Assembly: GCF_030147005.1 (NCBI RefSeq) | Contig: NZ_JASLAW010000095.1 | Location: 1-64,000, forward strand | Direction of reading: 5' to 3' | DNA from: Pseudomonas sp. | GTDB lineage: Bacteria; Pseudomonadota; Gammaproteobacteria; Pseudomonadales; Pseudomonadaceae | Length of the DNA: 64,000 nt | In this document: in pieces, positions 10,476 to 20,589 of the stretch | How positions within the stretch are numbered: the first letter of the stretch is position 1 | Layout: each line of letters begins with the position of its first letter | Notes under the pieces: model-generated | What the model saw: the letters and a program-made list of their open reading frames with translations, nothing else | Databases searched by the model: none | Told to the model about the DNA's origin: nothing | Program-made: the position numbers and the translations under genes

Positions 10476-10898
10476 TCAGCCGAGTTCGATGATTTCGTAA
10501 TCATGGGTAATGGCCACACCGGCCGCGCCCAGCATGATCGACGCCGAGCAGTACTTCTCCGCTGACAGCTCGATGGCACGCTTGACCTGCGCCTCCTTCA
10601 GCGCCCTCCCCTTGACCACAAAATGCATATGGATCCTGGTAAACACCTTGGGATCTTCAGTCGCGCGCTCGGCTTCCAGAAAAGCTTCACAGCTCTCCAC
10701 GGCCTGACGGGATTTTTTCAGGATACTGACCACGTCGAAATTGCTGCAACCGCCGACACCCAGCAGCAGCATTTCCATCGGGCGTACACCCAGGTTGCGG
10801 CCACCGGCTTCCGGCGGGCCGTCCATGACCACCACATGGCCACTGCCCGACTCCCCGAGGAACATGGCTTCGCCCGCCCATTGGATGCGTGCCTTCAT
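10476..10898 (-). CDS. OsmC/YhfA family protein
   Basis: Small thiol-dependent peroxidase-like protein of the OsmC superfamily. The 140-residue product has the two family cysteines (Cys51 in GVGGCSNFD and Cys117 in KYCSAS); the wording around them is closest to the YhfA branch, whose substrate is not established. An extra Cys70 is present. The ATG at 10898 gives family length; upstream in-frame codons to 10955 look non-coding. It is divergent from vfr. Confidence 0.9.
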   Translation of the reverse strand: MKARIQWAGEAMFLGESGSGHVVVMDGPPEAGGRNLGVRPMEMLLLGVGGCSNFDVVSILKKSRQAVESCEAFLEAERATEDPKVFTRIHMHFVVKGRALKEAQVKRAIELSAEKYCSASIMLGAAGVAITHDYEIIELG

Positions 10899-11144
10899 CG
10901 CCCAGACTCCACTGCTAAAAAAGGGTCGCCAGCTTAGCACAGGCCCCTTGGGCAACAGCGCTCTGCATGAAAACGCTTAATAACCGCATTTGCCGGTGAA
11001 ATACGCTAATCGAGTCAGAATGTGTCTGGTAAGCTGGCGCCAATTCAATGGCGTATTGCCATCCTTTGTGCAGCGTGTATCAATGCCGGTTATCGCTGAT
11101 AAAAAACAAATCAACCCCATCGCGCAGTCTTTCGGGATACAACC

Positions 11145-11789
11145 ATGGTTGCCCTTACTCCCACACCCAAGATCAAGAACCTCGACAAGCTGCTGATGCA
11201 TTGCCAGCGCCGGCGTCATCCGGCCAAGCACAACATCATCTGCGCGGGCGAGCGCTCCGAAACACTGTTCTTCATCATCAAAGGCTCGGTCACCATCCTG
11301 ATCGAGGACGAAGACGGTCGCGAAATGATCATTGCTTACCTCAACACCGGGGATTTCTTTGGCGAACTGGGGCTGTTCGAGCAGGCAGGCAAGGAGCAAC
11401 AGCGCAGCGCCTGGGTGCGCACCAAGGTGGAGTGCGAAGTGGCCGAGATCAGCTATACGAAATTTCGCGAACTGGCCCAACATGACCCGGACATTCTGTA
11501 TGCCCTGAGCGGGCAGATCGCCCAACGCCTGCGGGATACCACGCGCAAGGTCGGCGACCTGGCGTTCTTCGATGTGACCGGGCGTGTCGCCCGCTGCCTG
11601 CTGGAACTGTGCAAGCAGCCTGACGCCATGACCCACCCCGATGGGATGCAGATCAAAGTCACGCGCCAGGAAATCGGGCGCATCGTGGGCTGTTCGCGGG
11701 AAATGGTGGGTCGCGTGCTCAAGGACCTGGAAGAGCGCAACCTGGTGCACGTCAAAGGCAAGACGATGGTGGTGTTCGGTACCCGTTAA
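11145..11789 (+). CDS. vfr: CRP-family cAMP-responsive global regulator Vfr
   Basis: Cyclic-AMP-binding transcription factor, the Pseudomonas counterpart of E. coli CRP. The 214-residue protein has a cNMP-binding domain (about 20-120) with FFGELGLFE and the phosphate-binding RSAWVRTK, a dimerisation helix, and a C-terminal helix-turn-helix ([19 protein letters not shown], about 171-189). Length equals Vfr of P. aeruginosa. The 246-base gap to the divergent OsmC gene holds its promoter; I could not pick out a convincing self-binding site. The 3' end overlaps the convergent lipoate-ligase-like gene by 4 bases. Confidence 0.93.
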   Translation: MVALTPTPKIKNLDKLLMHCQRRRHPAKHNIICAGERSETLFFIIKGSVTILIEDEDGREMIIAYLNTGDFFGELGLFEQAGKEQQRSAWVRTKVECEVAEISYTKFRELAQHDPDILYALSGQIAQRLRDTTRKVGDLAFFDVTGRVARCLLELCKQPDAMTHPDGMQIKVTRQEIGRIVGCSREMVGRVLKDLEERNLVHVKGKTMVVFGTR

Positions 11790-12481
11790 CCCGGCAGTAA
11801 GCCAGCCAACATCTGACGGTACAAGGTGTCGAGCCGGCTGATCGCGTCCGGTACGGGAAAGACTTCGTGCAGCGCGATATGGCTCTCGGCACGCACCCGC
11901 TGATCCAGGCCACAGGCTTCATTGAAACGATTGACCGCCGCAACCAGCTCATCGCGATCGTTATCCAGCAATAACGCACCGTGCACCAACCCCACCGGGC
12001 GACCACCACTCTGCCGCCAACGCTGGGCTGTACCGACCATCTTTCGGCCGTTGAGGTTGACGTTGTAACGCCCGTCGCAGAACGCGCCGTCGATTTCGCC
12101 GACGGATGCATCGCCGCCCAATTCGATCAACACTTCGCAAATCGGCTGACACAATCGTTGGTAACCCGTTTCGATGCGCCCTTGATCACCCTCGCTGCGC
12201 GGCGGCGCGTAGACCAAGGCGATATTGACCGTGGCAGCGGACTGCGGCACCGGCTCACCGCCGGTTTCGCGCAACAATACCGGCCAACCGGCCTCTGCCG
12301 AGACTTGACTGGCCGCTTCAAAAGCCGGCAATCGGCTTAAACGTCGCGGCATTACCAAGGCTTGATCGTTGGGTTGCCAGAACAACAGCCCGAATTGCCG
12401 CTCACCCGCACAAACGGCGGCAAGCAAGTCCTGCTCGGCGGCCAGGCCTGCTTCGACGGTCATCATCACGGGCTGAGTCAT
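11786..12481 (-). CDS. Lipoate-protein ligase family protein
   Basis: Member of the biotin/lipoate ligase fold family. The 231-residue product shows [10 protein letters not shown] (the RRxxGG-like substrate loop, about residues 70-79), [18 protein letters not shown] (G-N-K motif around the lipoyl-AMP lysine) and a short C-terminus without the accessory domain of E. coli LplA. It may scavenge lipoate or octanoate, or act as an amidotransferase; sequence alone does not decide. ATG 12481 has AGTAGG upstream; a GTG lies two codons earlier. The gene follows trpC on the same strand beyond a REP hairpin. Confidence 0.8.
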   Translation of the reverse strand: MTQPVMMTVEAGLAAEQDLLAAVCAGERQFGLLFWQPNDQALVMPRRLSRLPAFEAASQVSAEAGWPVLLRETGGEPVPQSAATVNIALVYAPPRSEGDQGRIETGYQRLCQPICEVLIELGGDASVGEIDGAFCDGRYNVNLNGRKMVGTAQRWRQSGGRPVGLVHGALLLDNDRDELVAAVNRFNEACGLDQRVRAESHIALHEVFPVPDAISRLDTLYRQMLAGLLPG

Positions 12482-12515
12482 CGACACCTACTTATCGGTA
12501 CAACACAGAGCCGAA

Positions 12516-12541
12516 TGTGGGCGCTGGCTTGCCGGCCCACA
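12516..12541. repeat. Single REP hairpin upstream of the lipoate-ligase-like gene
   Basis: A near-palindrome opening with TGTGGGCGCTGGCTTGCC and closing with CCCACA fits the REP core seen elsewhere in this window (GCTGGCTTGCC). It separates trpC from the downstream gene. Confidence 0.7.
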
Positions 12542-12560
12542 CACTTCAAGTGCATTCAAA

Positions 12561-13397
12561 TCAATCCAGGGTCGAACCGCTGACCCCCACGCCACGCTCC
12601 GGGAAGAACAGGCGCTGCAGTTCCGCTCCTGGGTTCTCGGCGCGCATAAAGGTCTCGCCGACCAGGAACGCATACACCTCGCTGATTTCCATCAGTTCCA
12701 CATCGGCGCGGTTGACGATGCCGCTCTCGGTGATTACCAAGCGGTCACGCGGAATACGCGGCAGCAGGTCGAGGGTGGTTTCCAGGCTGACTTCAAAGGT
12801 ATGCAGGTTACGGTTATTAACCCCCACCAGCGGGGTGTCGAGGGTTTTCAGTGCGCGCTCCAGCTCGTCGCCGTCGTGCACCTCGACCAGTACATCCAGG
12901 CCCACACTCTTGGCCACGGCTGCCAGCTCGGCCATTTTCACATCATCCAGGGCGGAAACGATCAGCAGCACACAGTCGGCACCCAGGGCGCGAGCTTCGA
13001 CGATCTGGTAAGGATCAACCATGAAGTCCTTGCGTATCACCGGCAACTTGCACGCGGCGCGTGCCTGCTGCAGGAACACATCGGAACCCTGGAAGTAGTC
13101 GACATCGGTCAGTACCGACAGGCACGTCGCCCCGCCCTTTTCATAGCTGACGGCGATTTCCTGTGGCACAAAGTGTTCGCGGATCACGCCTTTGCTCGGG
13201 GACGCCTTCTTGATTTCGGCGATTACCGCCGGCTGCTTCTTCCTGGCCTGATCGAGCAAGGCCCTGGCAAATCCTCGCGGTGCGTCAGCAGCTTTTGCTT
13301 GGGTTTCCAGCTCGGCCAGGCTCACACGGGCGCGACGCTCGGCGACTTCTTCGGCCTTGCGCGCCAGAATTTTTTCCAGAACGGTGGGAACACTCAT
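12561..13397 (-). CDS. trpC: Indole-3-glycerol phosphate synthase
   Basis: TIM-barrel enzyme that closes the indole ring from CdRP in tryptophan synthesis. The 278-residue product has [13 protein letters not shown] (catalytic Lys, about 58-70), the [11 protein letters not shown] strand and the [10 protein letters not shown] motif. It is monofunctional, not fused to TrpF. Its start overlaps trpD by 4 bases (ATGA), showing translational coupling as the last gene of trpGDC. Confidence 0.96.
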   Translation of the reverse strand: MSVPTVLEKILARKAEEVAERRARVSLAELETQAKAADAPRGFARALLDQARKKQPAVIAEIKKASPSKGVIREHFVPQEIAVSYEKGGATCLSVLTDVDYFQGSDVFLQQARAACKLPVIRKDFMVDPYQIVEARALGADCVLLIVSALDDVKMAELAAVAKSVGLDVLVEVHDGDELERALKTLDTPLVGVNNRNLHTFEVSLETTLDLLPRIPRDRLVITESGIVNRADVELMEISEVYAFLVGETFMRAENPGAELQRLFFPERGVGVSGSTLD

Positions 13398-14443
13398 GCT
13401 TCATTCTCCATCTTGAATACGGCGGTAAATGCTCCGAGTTCTTCGAGTTTCTCGCGAGCCAGACCGGTGTGCAGCGCATCGTGGGCCAAGGCTACACCTT
13501 CCTTAAGACTATAGGCGTGATCGGCTGCGTAAAGTGCCGCGCCGGCATTCAGCACAATCATTTCCGCCGCTTTTTGACCGTTCTCGGTCTTGCGTCGCCC
13601 CAATGCATCGCGAATCAATTCCAGCGACGCCGCCGGGCTTTCCACCGCCAGGCCGTGCAGGCTCTGGCTCTTCATGCCCAGGTCCTCCGGCTCGACCCAA
13701 TATTCAGTGACCTGGTCATTCTTCAACTCCGCCACAAAGGTCGGTGCCGCCAGGCTGAATTCGTCCAGGCCGTCTTTGGAATGCACCACCAGCACATGTT
13801 TGCTGCCCAGGCGCTGCAGCACTTCGGCCAACGGCCGACACAACGCCTGGCTGAATACACCGACGACCTGATGCCTCACGCCGGCCGGATTCGTAAGCGG
13901 GCCGAGCATATTGAACAGGGTACGCAGGCCAAGGTCCTTGCGCGGGCCGGCCGCGTGTTTCATCGCACCGTGGTGGGACTGGGCAAACATGAAGCCAATG
14001 CCGACGCTATCAATGCAGCGGGCCACTTGTACCGGCGTCAGGTTCAGGTAGATGCCGGCTGCTTCCAGCAGGTCGGCGCTGCCACTTTTGCCGGACACTG
14101 CGCGGTTACCGTGCTTGGCCACGGTGCAACCCGCTGCAGCGACCACGAAGGAGGACGCAGTGGATACGTTGAAGATGTTCGCACCGTCGCCGCCGGTACC
14201 GACCACGTCGACCACGCCGTCGAGGGTCTTGAGTTCGACCTTGTCCGCCAGTTCGCGCATCACCGACACGGCGCCGACGATTTCGTCGATGCTTTCGCTT
14301 TTCATGCGCATGGCCATCATAAAGGCGCCGATCTGCGCGTCGGAGCATTGACCGGTCATGATCTCGCGCATCACATCGCTCATTTCAGCGGTGCTCAGGT
14401 CCAGGTGGCCGACGATACGGCCCAGGGCAGTCTTGATATCCAT
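13394..14443 (-). CDS. trpD: Anthranilate phosphoribosyltransferase
   Basis: Transfers phosphoribose from PRPP to anthranilate. The 349-residue product contains the PRPP-binding [14 protein letters not shown] (about residues 85-98) and the [15 protein letters not shown] segment. It is not fused to the TrpG amidotransferase domain, unlike E. coli. It starts 8 bases after trpG ends and overlaps trpC by 4 bases. Confidence 0.96.
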   Translation of the reverse strand: MDIKTALGRIVGHLDLSTAEMSDVMREIMTGQCSDAQIGAFMMAMRMKSESIDEIVGAVSVMRELADKVELKTLDGVVDVVGTGGDGANIFNVSTASSFVVAAAGCTVAKHGNRAVSGKSGSADLLEAAGIYLNLTPVQVARCIDSVGIGFMFAQSHHGAMKHAAGPRKDLGLRTLFNMLGPLTNPAGVRHQVVGVFSQALCRPLAEVLQRLGSKHVLVVHSKDGLDEFSLAAPTFVAELKNDQVTEYWVEPEDLGMKSQSLHGLAVESPAASLELIRDALGRRKTENGQKAAEMIVLNAGAALYAADHAYSLKEGVALAHDALHTGLAREKLEELGAFTAVFKMENEA

Positions 14444-14451
14444 GGAAGTCC

Positions 14452-15045
14452 TTAGCGCGTGCCGCCGCTCTGCTTGAGAAAATTGGCGAACAGCTCGTAG
14501 CCCTGCTCGGTCAGGATCGATTCAGGGTGAAACTGCACCCCTTCAATATTCAGTGTTTTGTGGCGCAGGCCCATGATCTCGTCGACCGAGCCGTCCTCCA
14601 GCTGGGTCCAGGCCGTCAGTTCCAGGCACGCGGGCAGGGTTTCACGCTTGACCACCAGCGAGTGGTAACGGGTGACGGTCACCGGATTGTTCAGCGCCTG
14701 GAATACACCCAGGTCCTTATGAAATACCGGGCTGGTCTTGCCGTGCATCACCTGGCGGGCGCGCACCACGTCACCGCCAAAGGCCTGGCCAATGGACTGA
14801 TGCCCCAGGCACACACCCAGAATAGGCAGCTTGCCGGCGAAATACTCAATGGCTTCCAGCGAGATACCCGCTTCGGTCGGCGTGCATGGACCGGGCGAAA
14901 CAACGATGCGTTCCGGGTTCAGCGCGGCGATCTCGGCGACGGTCATTTCGTCGTTGCGCACGACCTTGACCTCGGCACCCAGCTCGCCCAGGTACTGCAC
15001 AACGTTGTAGGTAAAAGAATCGTAGTTATCAATCATCAGCAACAT
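14452..15045 (-). CDS. trpG: Anthranilate synthase glutamine amidotransferase subunit
   Basis: Class I glutamine amidotransferase that feeds ammonia to TrpE. The 197-residue protein has the nucleophile Cys79 in LGVCLGHQS and the His/Glu of the triad in FHPES. It heads trpGDC; its partner trpE lies in a separate unit 2.4 kb away beyond estA. The same family can serve p-aminobenzoate synthase, but the trpDC linkage supports the tryptophan role. Upstream there is a leader peptide with Trp codons. Confidence 0.95.
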   Translation of the reverse strand: MLLMIDNYDSFTYNVVQYLGELGAEVKVVRNDEMTVAEIAALNPERIVVSPGPCTPTEAGISLEAIEYFAGKLPILGVCLGHQSIGQAFGGDVVRARQVMHGKTSPVFHKDLGVFQALNNPVTVTRYHSLVVKRETLPACLELTAWTQLEDGSVDEIMGLRHKTLNIEGVQFHPESILTEQGYELFANFLKQSGGTR

Positions 15046-15126
15046 GTGGGTTCAAACCTCTTGAATTCACTGATTTCAAATGACTGCCTTCCAAGCGTTT
15101 GGCCCGCTGCCAGACGCACGTTCCGG

Positions 15127-15199
15127 TTGCCGGGGTCAGCCGGCAAGGGGCGTCAAACAGGGTGAAGAAGGCAAATCGGTACAGGTCCGGCCAGGCCGG
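15127..15199 (-). promoter_or_regulatory. trpGDC leader dyads (putative attenuator region)
   Basis: Downstream of the leader peptide stop, the minus-strand RNA can form CCGGCC/GGCCGG (15187-15199) and TTGCCGG/CCGGCAA (15127-15146). Between them lies 15161-15176, which matches 13 of 16 bases of the trpE leader (18976-18991). Neither dyad has a long U run, so which one terminates is unclear. Attenuation of trpGDC has been reported for P. putida. Confidence 0.5.
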
Positions 15200-15211
15200 C
15201 AGAGAAAAATG

Positions 15212-15298
15212 TCAGGCGCGCCAACGCCAACGGGCGTGTGCCTTGACTACTCGCATCAAGAGTTTGCTGATGATCAACACGGGGAGGGTCTCATTCAT
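15212..15298 (-). CDS. trpL: Putative trpGDC leader peptide with two Trp codons
   Basis: A 28-codon reading frame upstream of trpG ends in MRVVKAHARWRWRA, with two Trp codons separated by one Arg codon, right before the stop. An internal ATG at 15256 would give a 14-residue peptide, the size of E. coli TrpL. Its last 22 residues resemble the C-terminus of the gph product, which immediately precedes trpE. Neither start has a strong Shine-Dalgarno. The placement is what transcription attenuation by ribosome stalling at Trp codons would need. Confidence 0.65.
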   Translation of the reverse strand: MNETLPVLIISKLLMRVVKAHARWRWRA

Positions 15299-15468
15299 AC
15301 GTCCAGGCACAGTAACGTAGCCTCGCAAGCGGTGCAATATGGCGCAGCAAATACGGGCTCGAGCTCGATGCGGTGCCCGCAGGAAAATTCGGTTCTGCGC
15401 TATAGAAAACGCTTAATACTTTGCTAGTGTTTCGATTCCGACACAAAAACAACTCAATGGAATTTTCC

Positions 15469-17391
15469 ATGCTCAGAACTCCGTTCTTCGCGCCCCTGGC
15501 TGCCGGCTTGCTTTCGCTGGCATGCGCACAGGCCCATGCAGCACCGTCACCCTACTCAACCATGGTGGTATTCGGTGACAGCCTGGCCGATGCCGGCCAG
15601 TTCCCTGATGGCAGCGCCGGCTCGACCCTGCGCTTCACCAACCGTACCGGGCCGACGTTCCAGGGGGACTATGGTCTTGTTTCTTCGACTTTGCTCGGCG
15701 CAAAGCTGGGCGTAGCGCCAAACGAACTGAATGCCTCCACCTCACCTGTGCGTGCGCTCCAGGGCCTGCCGGACGGAAACAACTGGGCGGTCGGCGGCTA
15801 CCGTACCGATAATATTCTCGACTCGATTACGTCGGTTTCCAACGCTGCGATCCCACCCGGCAATGCAGGGGGTGGCACAGTGCTGCGCAGTCGACAGGGC
15901 TACCTGCCGGCAAACGGCGGGCGGGCCGATCCGAATGCGCTGTACTTCCTGTCCGGTGGCGGTAATGACTTCCTCCAGGGTCGCGTACTCAGCCCTGCCC
16001 AGGCGGCGGCCGCCGGCGGGCGACTGGCTGACAGCGCCCAAACCCTGCAACAAGCCGGTGCGCGGTACATCATGGTATGGATGCTGCCCGACCTCGGCCT
16101 GACGCCGGCCATCAATGGCACCCCGCAGCAGGCAGCGGCGTCGGCCCTGAGCACCCTTTTCAACCAGTCCCTGGTACAGCGCCTGTCGCAGATCGATGCG
16201 CAGGTCATCCCGCTGAACATCCCGTTGTTGTTGAACGAAGCCTTCGCCGATCCGGCGCGCTTCGGCCTCGCCACCGGGCAAAACCTCACCGGAACCTGCT
16301 TCAGTGGAAACAGCTGCACCGCCAACCCGGTCTACGGCATCGGCGGCACCAACCCGGACCCGACCAAGCTGATCTATAACGACTCGGTCCACCCTACCGT
16401 CGCCGGGCAACAGCTGATCGCCGACTACGCCTATTCCCTGCTCGCCGCCCCGTGGGAAATCACGCTGCTGCCGGAAATGGCCCAAGGCACATTGCGCGCC
16501 CATCAGGATGAGTTGCGCAATCAATGGCAGGCAGACACTGGCAACTGGCAAGCCGTCGGCCAATGGCGGTCGATTGTGGCGGCAGGTGGTCAGCGTCTGA
16601 ATTTCGATGACCAGAACAGCTCGGCAAGCGGCGATGGCAGTGGCTATAACCTCAACATCGGCGGCAGCTACCGACTCAACGAGGCCTGGCGCGTGGGCGT
16701 TGCCGCAGGCCTGTACCGCCAGACACTGGAAGCCGGCGCCAGCGACTCTGACTACAAACTCAACAGCTACATGGGGACCGCATTCGCCCAGTATCAGCAG
16801 AATCACTGGTGGGCCGATGCCGCCTTGACCGGCGGCAAACTGGACTTCGACAACCTCAAGCGCAGGTTCGCCCTGGGTGTCAGCGAGGGTTCGCAGAAGG
16901 GTGACACCGATGGCTGGCTCTGGGCCCTGAGCGGCCGCCTGGGTTATGACATCGCCGCGCCGGGCAGCGACTGGCACCTGTCGCCTTTCATCAGCGCCGA
17001 TTACGCGCGGGTCGAAGTGAACGGTTACTCGGAAAAAGGTAACCGTTCCACCGCCCTGACCTTTGATGATCAGCAGCGCGACTCCAAGCGCCTTGGCGTC
17101 GGCTTGCAAGGCAGCTACCGCATCACCCCGCAAACCCAGGTGTTTGGTGAAGTGGCTCATGAGCACGAGTTCGAGAACGACACACAGAAGGTCAACATCG
17201 CGCTCAACAGCGTGCAAGGGATCGACTTCAAACTGGACGGGTATACGCCACGCAGCAATTCGGACCGACTGAGCCTCGGCGTAAGCCACAAACTGTCTCA
17301 GGAGCTGGCGTTACGGGCGGCGTATAACGTGAGGAAGGATGACAACCTGACCCAGCAAGGGATCAGTGTCGGGGTGAGCCTGGATTTCTGA
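15469..17391 (+). CDS. estA: EstA autotransporter esterase (GDSL family)
   Basis: Outer-membrane-anchored GDSL lipase/esterase of the type Va autotransporter class, linked in P. aeruginosa to rhamnolipid production and motility. The 640-residue product has a signal peptide ending at about Ala24, a passenger domain with Ser38 (VVFGDSLAD), the GGGNDF block with Asn166, and Asp305/His308 in DSVHPT. A C-terminal beta-barrel (about 360-640) ends in Phe. I chose the ATG at 15469 because ATGGAA precedes it; an ATG at 15457 is the alternative. It lies between trpE and trpG, an arrangement known in P. putida and P. fluorescens. Confidence 0.93.
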   Translation: MLRTPFFAPLAAGLLSLACAQAHAAPSPYSTMVVFGDSLADAGQFPDGSAGSTLRFTNRTGPTFQGDYGLVSSTLLGAKLGVAPNELNASTSPVRALQGLPDGNNWAVGGYRTDNILDSITSVSNAAIPPGNAGGGTVLRSRQGYLPANGGRADPNALYFLSGGGNDFLQGRVLSPAQAAAAGGRLADSAQTLQQAGARYIMVWMLPDLGLTPAINGTPQQAAASALSTLFNQSLVQRLSQIDAQVIPLNIPLLLNEAFADPARFGLATGQNLTGTCFSGNSCTANPVYGIGGTNPDPTKLIYNDSVHPTVAGQQLIADYAYSLLAAPWEITLLPEMAQGTLRAHQDELRNQWQADTGNWQAVGQWRSIVAAGGQRLNFDDQNSSASGDGSGYNLNIGGSYRLNEAWRVGVAAGLYRQTLEAGASDSDYKLNSYMGTAFAQYQQNHWWADAALTGGKLDFDNLKRRFALGVSEGSQKGDTDGWLWALSGRLGYDIAAPGSDWHLSPFISADYARVEVNGYSEKGNRSTALTFDDQQRDSKRLGVGLQGSYRITPQTQVFGEVAHEHEFENDTQKVNIALNSVQGIDFKLDGYTPRSNSDRLSLGVSHKLSQELALRAAYNVRKDDNLTQQGISVGVSLDF

Positions 17392-17416
17392 TGCGGTATT
17401 GAAATTCACACAAACC

Positions 17417-17450
17417 GAGTGGGGGCGCTGGCTTGCCAGCCCCCCCACCT
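17417..17450. repeat. REP hairpin between convergent estA and trpE
   Basis: GTGGGGG...CCCCCAC (17419-17425 with 17442-17448) encloses the REP core GCTGGCTTGCCAGC. The stem is nearly perfect over about 13 bp. Its place between two convergent genes suggests a terminator role. Confidence 0.75.
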
Positions 17451-17465
17451 GATGCCAATCGACTG

Positions 17466-18947
17466 TCAGTCCTGCGGCGTTTGCTCAGCCAACGCCACCG
17501 CGCGGAACATCGCCCGGCGCTTGTTCAGGGTTTCTTCCCATTCCAGGGCCGGCACCGAGTCAGCCACAATTCCGCCACCGGCCTGCACGTGCAGTTCGCC
17601 ATCCTTGATCACTGCCGTACGGATCGCAATCGCGGTGTCCATGTTGCCGTTCCAGGCGAAATACCCCACGGCGCCGCCGTAGACACCCCGTTTGACAGGC
17701 TCCAGCTCGTCGATGATTTCCATCGCACGAATCTTCGGCGCGCCCGACAAGGTACCGGCCGGCAGAATGGCGCGCAGTGCGTCCATCGCGGTCAGCCCGG
17801 CTTTCAGTTCACCGGTGACGTTGGACACGATGTGCATCACATTGGAATACCGTTCGATGACCATCTTCTCGGTCAACTTCACCGAGCCGATTTCCGAAAC
17901 ACGCCCAGTGTCGTTACGCCCCAGATCAATCAGCATCAGGTGTTCGGCGATTTCCTTGTCGTCGCTCAACAGGTCCTCTTCCAGCGCCAGGTCCGCTTCT
18001 TCGGTGGCGCCACGCGGGCGCGTACCGGCGATCGGGCGCACGGTGATCAGGTTGTCCTCGACGCGCACCAGCACTTCCGGCGAACTGCCCACTACATGGA
18101 AGTCACCGAAGTTGAAGAAGTACATGTACGGCGTCGGGTTGAAGCAACGCAGCGCTCGGTACAGATCAATCGGCGCCGCCTTGAAGTCGATGGACATCCG
18201 TTGCGATGGCACCACCTGCATGCAGTCACCCGCAAGGATGTATTCCTTGATGGTATCCACTGCCCGCTCATAGTCGGCCTGGGTGAAGCTGGAGCGAAAT
18301 ACCGGGTCGGCGGCGGGCGGACGGCGGAGGTCCAGGCCGCGACGCGGAGTGATCGGCTGGCGCAGTTTTTCCAGCAGCGCTTCGAGGCTGGCCTGGCCTT
18401 GCTCGAAGGCGTCAGCCTGGGACGGGTCGGCCAGCACAATCGCATGCATCTTGCCGGCAAGGTTGTCGAACACCACCACTGCGTCGGAGACCATCAGCAA
18501 AATGTCCGGCACGCCCAGCGGATCCGGATTCGGGCATTTACCCAGGCGATGCTCCACATAGCGCACGCAGTCATAACCGAAATACCCCACCAGGCCGCCG
18601 TTGAAACGCGGCAGGCCGGGAATGGTCGGCACGTTGTAGCGCGCCTTGAAGGCTTCGACGAAGGCCAGCGGGTCTTCTACGTCGTGGCTTTCGATCTCAA
18701 CGGCGTCATGGGTGATGCTCACATGGTGATCATGAACCCGCAGTACCGTGCGGCACGGCAGGCCGATGATCGAATAACGGCCCCACTTCTCGCCGCCCTG
18801 AACCGACTCCAGCAGATAAGAGTTCGGCTCGTCGGCCAGTTTCAGGTAGATCGACAGCGGCGTGTCGAAGTCGGCCAGGGTTTCGCAGGCCATGGGGATA
18901 CGGTTATAGCCGGCAGCGGCCAAACGCAGGAATTCTTCGCGGATCAT
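17466..18947 (-). CDS. trpE: Anthranilate synthase component I
   Basis: Chorismate-utilising enzyme that makes anthranilate with ammonia from TrpG. The 493-residue product has the N-terminal feedback-site region ([15 protein letters not shown]), the [10 protein letters not shown] motif and the chorismate-binding C-terminal core ([42 protein letters not shown]). It starts 68 bases after the gph stop. That gap and the 3' end of gph carry a sequence related to the trpG leader, so expression is probably attenuated by tryptophan supply. Confidence 0.97.
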   Translation of the reverse strand: MIREEFLRLAAAGYNRIPMACETLADFDTPLSIYLKLADEPNSYLLESVQGGEKWGRYSIIGLPCRTVLRVHDHHVSITHDAVEIESHDVEDPLAFVEAFKARYNVPTIPGLPRFNGGLVGYFGYDCVRYVEHRLGKCPNPDPLGVPDILLMVSDAVVVFDNLAGKMHAIVLADPSQADAFEQGQASLEALLEKLRQPITPRRGLDLRRPPAADPVFRSSFTQADYERAVDTIKEYILAGDCMQVVPSQRMSIDFKAAPIDLYRALRCFNPTPYMYFFNFGDFHVVGSSPEVLVRVEDNLITVRPIAGTRPRGATEEADLALEEDLLSDDKEIAEHLMLIDLGRNDTGRVSEIGSVKLTEKMVIERYSNVMHIVSNVTGELKAGLTAMDALRAILPAGTLSGAPKIRAMEIIDELEPVKRGVYGGAVGYFAWNGNMDTAIAIRTAVIKDGELHVQAGGGIVADSVPALEWEETLNKRRAMFRAVALAEQTPQD

Positions 18948-18975
18948 CAGGTGCCTCGTGGTGTGAGGGTCAATC

Positions 18976-19060
18976 GGTCAAGTAGGCAAACGAGCCGCAG
19001 CGCGGCGGGGATCAGTCAGGCGCGCCAACGCCAGCGGGCCAGGGCCTTGATGACTTTCAT
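18976..19060 (-). promoter_or_regulatory. trpE leader: Trp-codon peptide merged with the gph 3' end, plus dyad
   Basis: The last codons of gph spell [14 protein letters not shown] (internal ATG at 19060, stop at 19016), matching the trpG leader MRVVKAHARWRWRA. A small dyad GCCGC/GCGGC (18994-19006) follows on the minus strand, and then 18976-18991 matches the trpG leader in 13 of 16 bases. The leader may be translated as the gph tail or from the internal ATG. Confidence 0.6.
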
Positions 19061-19834
19061 CCAGAGTTTGCGAGTGACCACCACGATGGCATTTCCAGAA
19101 GGGGACGGGTCGATGTCAGGCAACGTTATCTCAGCGCCCGCACCCAAGCAACCGGGGATTAACAGGCGCAGGTCATCAATGACCAATGCCGGCGATTCTT
19201 CGGCGATCGGCCGGCCATGGTTGTAGCCGTAACTCAAGGCCACGCACTGCACGCCTGCGGCTTTTGCCGCCAATACATCGCTGCGCGAATCGCCGACAAA
19301 CAGCGACTGGGACGCCGGAATATTCGCCATTTTCATCACGAAGAACAGTGCCGCCGGGTCGGGCTTTTTCTGTGGCAGGGTATCGCCGCCGATGATCCAG
19401 CGAAAATACCGGCCGATCTTCATCTGATCCAAAAGCGGTGCAACGAAGCGCTCCGGCTTGTTGGTGATCAAGGCCATTTCCACACCCTGCTTGCTCAACC
19501 ACTTGAGGGTGTCACGCACGCCGGGATACACCACCGTCAGTTCATGGCTGCTTTCATACGCGGCATTGAACAACTCCAGCGCATGTTCGGCTTCCATCTC
19601 ATCCACACCGGTGGCGTCGATGCTGCCTGCCAGCGCCCGCCGCACCAACATCGGTGCGCCGTTGCCGACCCATTCACGAACCGCCTCGATCCCCGCGGGC
19701 TTGCGCCCCAGCTTGAGCAGCATCTGGTCCACCGCCGCCGCCAGGTCAGGCACCGAGTCGATCAAGGTACCGTCCAGATCGAACATCACCAGCCGTGGCA
19801 ATTTGCCGGGGAACAGCTGCTCAAAGCCGCTCAT
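19016..19834 (-). CDS. gph: Phosphoglycolate phosphatase
   Basis: HAD-superfamily phosphatase removing 2-phosphoglycolate. The 272-residue product has the nucleophile motif [10 protein letters not shown] (Asp19, Asp21), the ITNKPERF segment (motif II/III) and the acidic [15 protein letters not shown] motif IV. It overlaps rpe by 4 bases (ATGA) in the same operon. Beyond about residue 232 the chain has a long tail that ends in [10 protein letters not shown] and doubles as trp leader sequence; E. coli Gph lacks such a tail, so it is likely dispensable for catalysis. Confidence 0.93.
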   Translation of the reverse strand: MSGFEQLFPGKLPRLVMFDLDGTLIDSVPDLAAAVDQMLLKLGRKPAGIEAVREWVGNGAPMLVRRALAGSIDATGVDEMEAEHALELFNAAYESSHELTVVYPGVRDTLKWLSKQGVEMALITNKPERFVAPLLDQMKIGRYFRWIIGGDTLPQKKPDPAALFFVMKMANIPASQSLFVGDSRSDVLAAKAAGVQCVALSYGYNHGRPIAEESPALVIDDLRLLIPGCLGAGAEITLPDIDPSPSGNAIVVVTRKLWMKVIKALARWRWRA

Positions 19835-20505
19835 GGACGCGCCAGCGCCAGTTCGGCATGCATCTTGGCGATCACTTCCTGGTAATCCGGCGCGTTGAAG
19901 ATCGCCGAGCCGGCCACAAAGGTGTCGGCGCCAGCCGCCGCGATCTCACGGATATTGTTGACATTGACCCCACCGTCGATCTCCAGGCGGATGTCCCGGC
20001 CCGACGCATCGATCAGCGCCCGCGCTTCGCGCAGCTTGTTCAGGGTGCCGGGGATGAACTTCTGCCCGCCGAAGCCTGGGTTGACGCTCATCAGCAGGAC
20101 CATATCGACCTTGTCCATTACGTACTCCAGCACACTCAGCGGTGTGGCCGGGTTGAACACCAGGCCCGCCTTGCAACCGCCTTCGCGGATCAATTGCAGG
20201 GTACGGTCGACATGCAGCGTGGCTTCCGGGTGGAAGGTGATGTACGTCGCGCCGGCGTCGATGAAGTCACCGACGATGCGGTCCACCGGGCTGACCATCA
20301 GGTGTGCGTCGATCGGCGCGGTAATCCCGTACTTGCGCAGCGCCGCGCACACCATCGGGCCGATGGTCAGGTTGGGCACGTAGTGGTTGTCCATGACGTC
20401 GAAGTGCACGAAGTCGGCGCCGGCGGCCAACACCTTGTCCACTTCTTCGCCCAGGCGGGCGAAGTCGGCGGAGAGAATCGATGGAGCAATGACGAAGGGC
20501 TGCAT
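19831..20505 (-). CDS. rpe: Ribulose-phosphate 3-epimerase
   Basis: TIM-barrel epimerase of the pentose phosphate pathway interconverting ribulose-5-P and xylulose-5-P. The 224-residue product has the family's [14 protein letters not shown] start, the [17 protein letters not shown] metal/substrate motif and [14 protein letters not shown]. The ATG at 20505 follows AAGGTG; the upstream in-frame codons are not family-like. It leads an rpe-gph-trpE gene string. Confidence 0.96.
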   Translation of the reverse strand: MQPFVIAPSILSADFARLGEEVDKVLAAGADFVHFDVMDNHYVPNLTIGPMVCAALRKYGITAPIDAHLMVSPVDRIVGDFIDAGATYITFHPEATLHVDRTLQLIREGGCKAGLVFNPATPLSVLEYVMDKVDMVLLMSVNPGFGGQKFIPGTLNKLREARALIDASGRDIRLEIDGGVNVNNIREIAAAGADTFVAGSAIFNAPDYQEVIAKMHAELALARP

Positions 20506-20589
20506 GACGCACCTTTTTTGAGCTAAATCACGATGGCGCGCATTGTATACCTCATGCTTTGCCCTGCGCACCGTGACCTAACTCAACGG

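Larger units (their letters stand above)
15046..15468. other. trpG-estA intergenic region with attenuation-type leader
   Basis: This 423-base gap between divergent genes holds the trpGDC leader (15212-15298 and its distal dyads) on the minus side. On the plus side it holds the estA upstream region, where the best -10-like string is TAATACT near 15414. GC dyads are at 15187-15199 (CCGGCC-A-GGCCGG) and 15127-15146 (TTGCCGG/CCGGCAA). I see no other gene. Confidence 0.6.

Noticed and set aside
15742..17289. Long open frame antisense to estA (over 500 codons)
   Set aside because: It mirrors a well-supported GC-rich gene with typical motifs. Such antisense frames arise from codon bias, and the translated product matches no family I know.
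17433..19226. Plus-strand frame of about 600 codons opposite trpE and gph
   Set aside because: It runs through two known genes and shows no recognisable domain.
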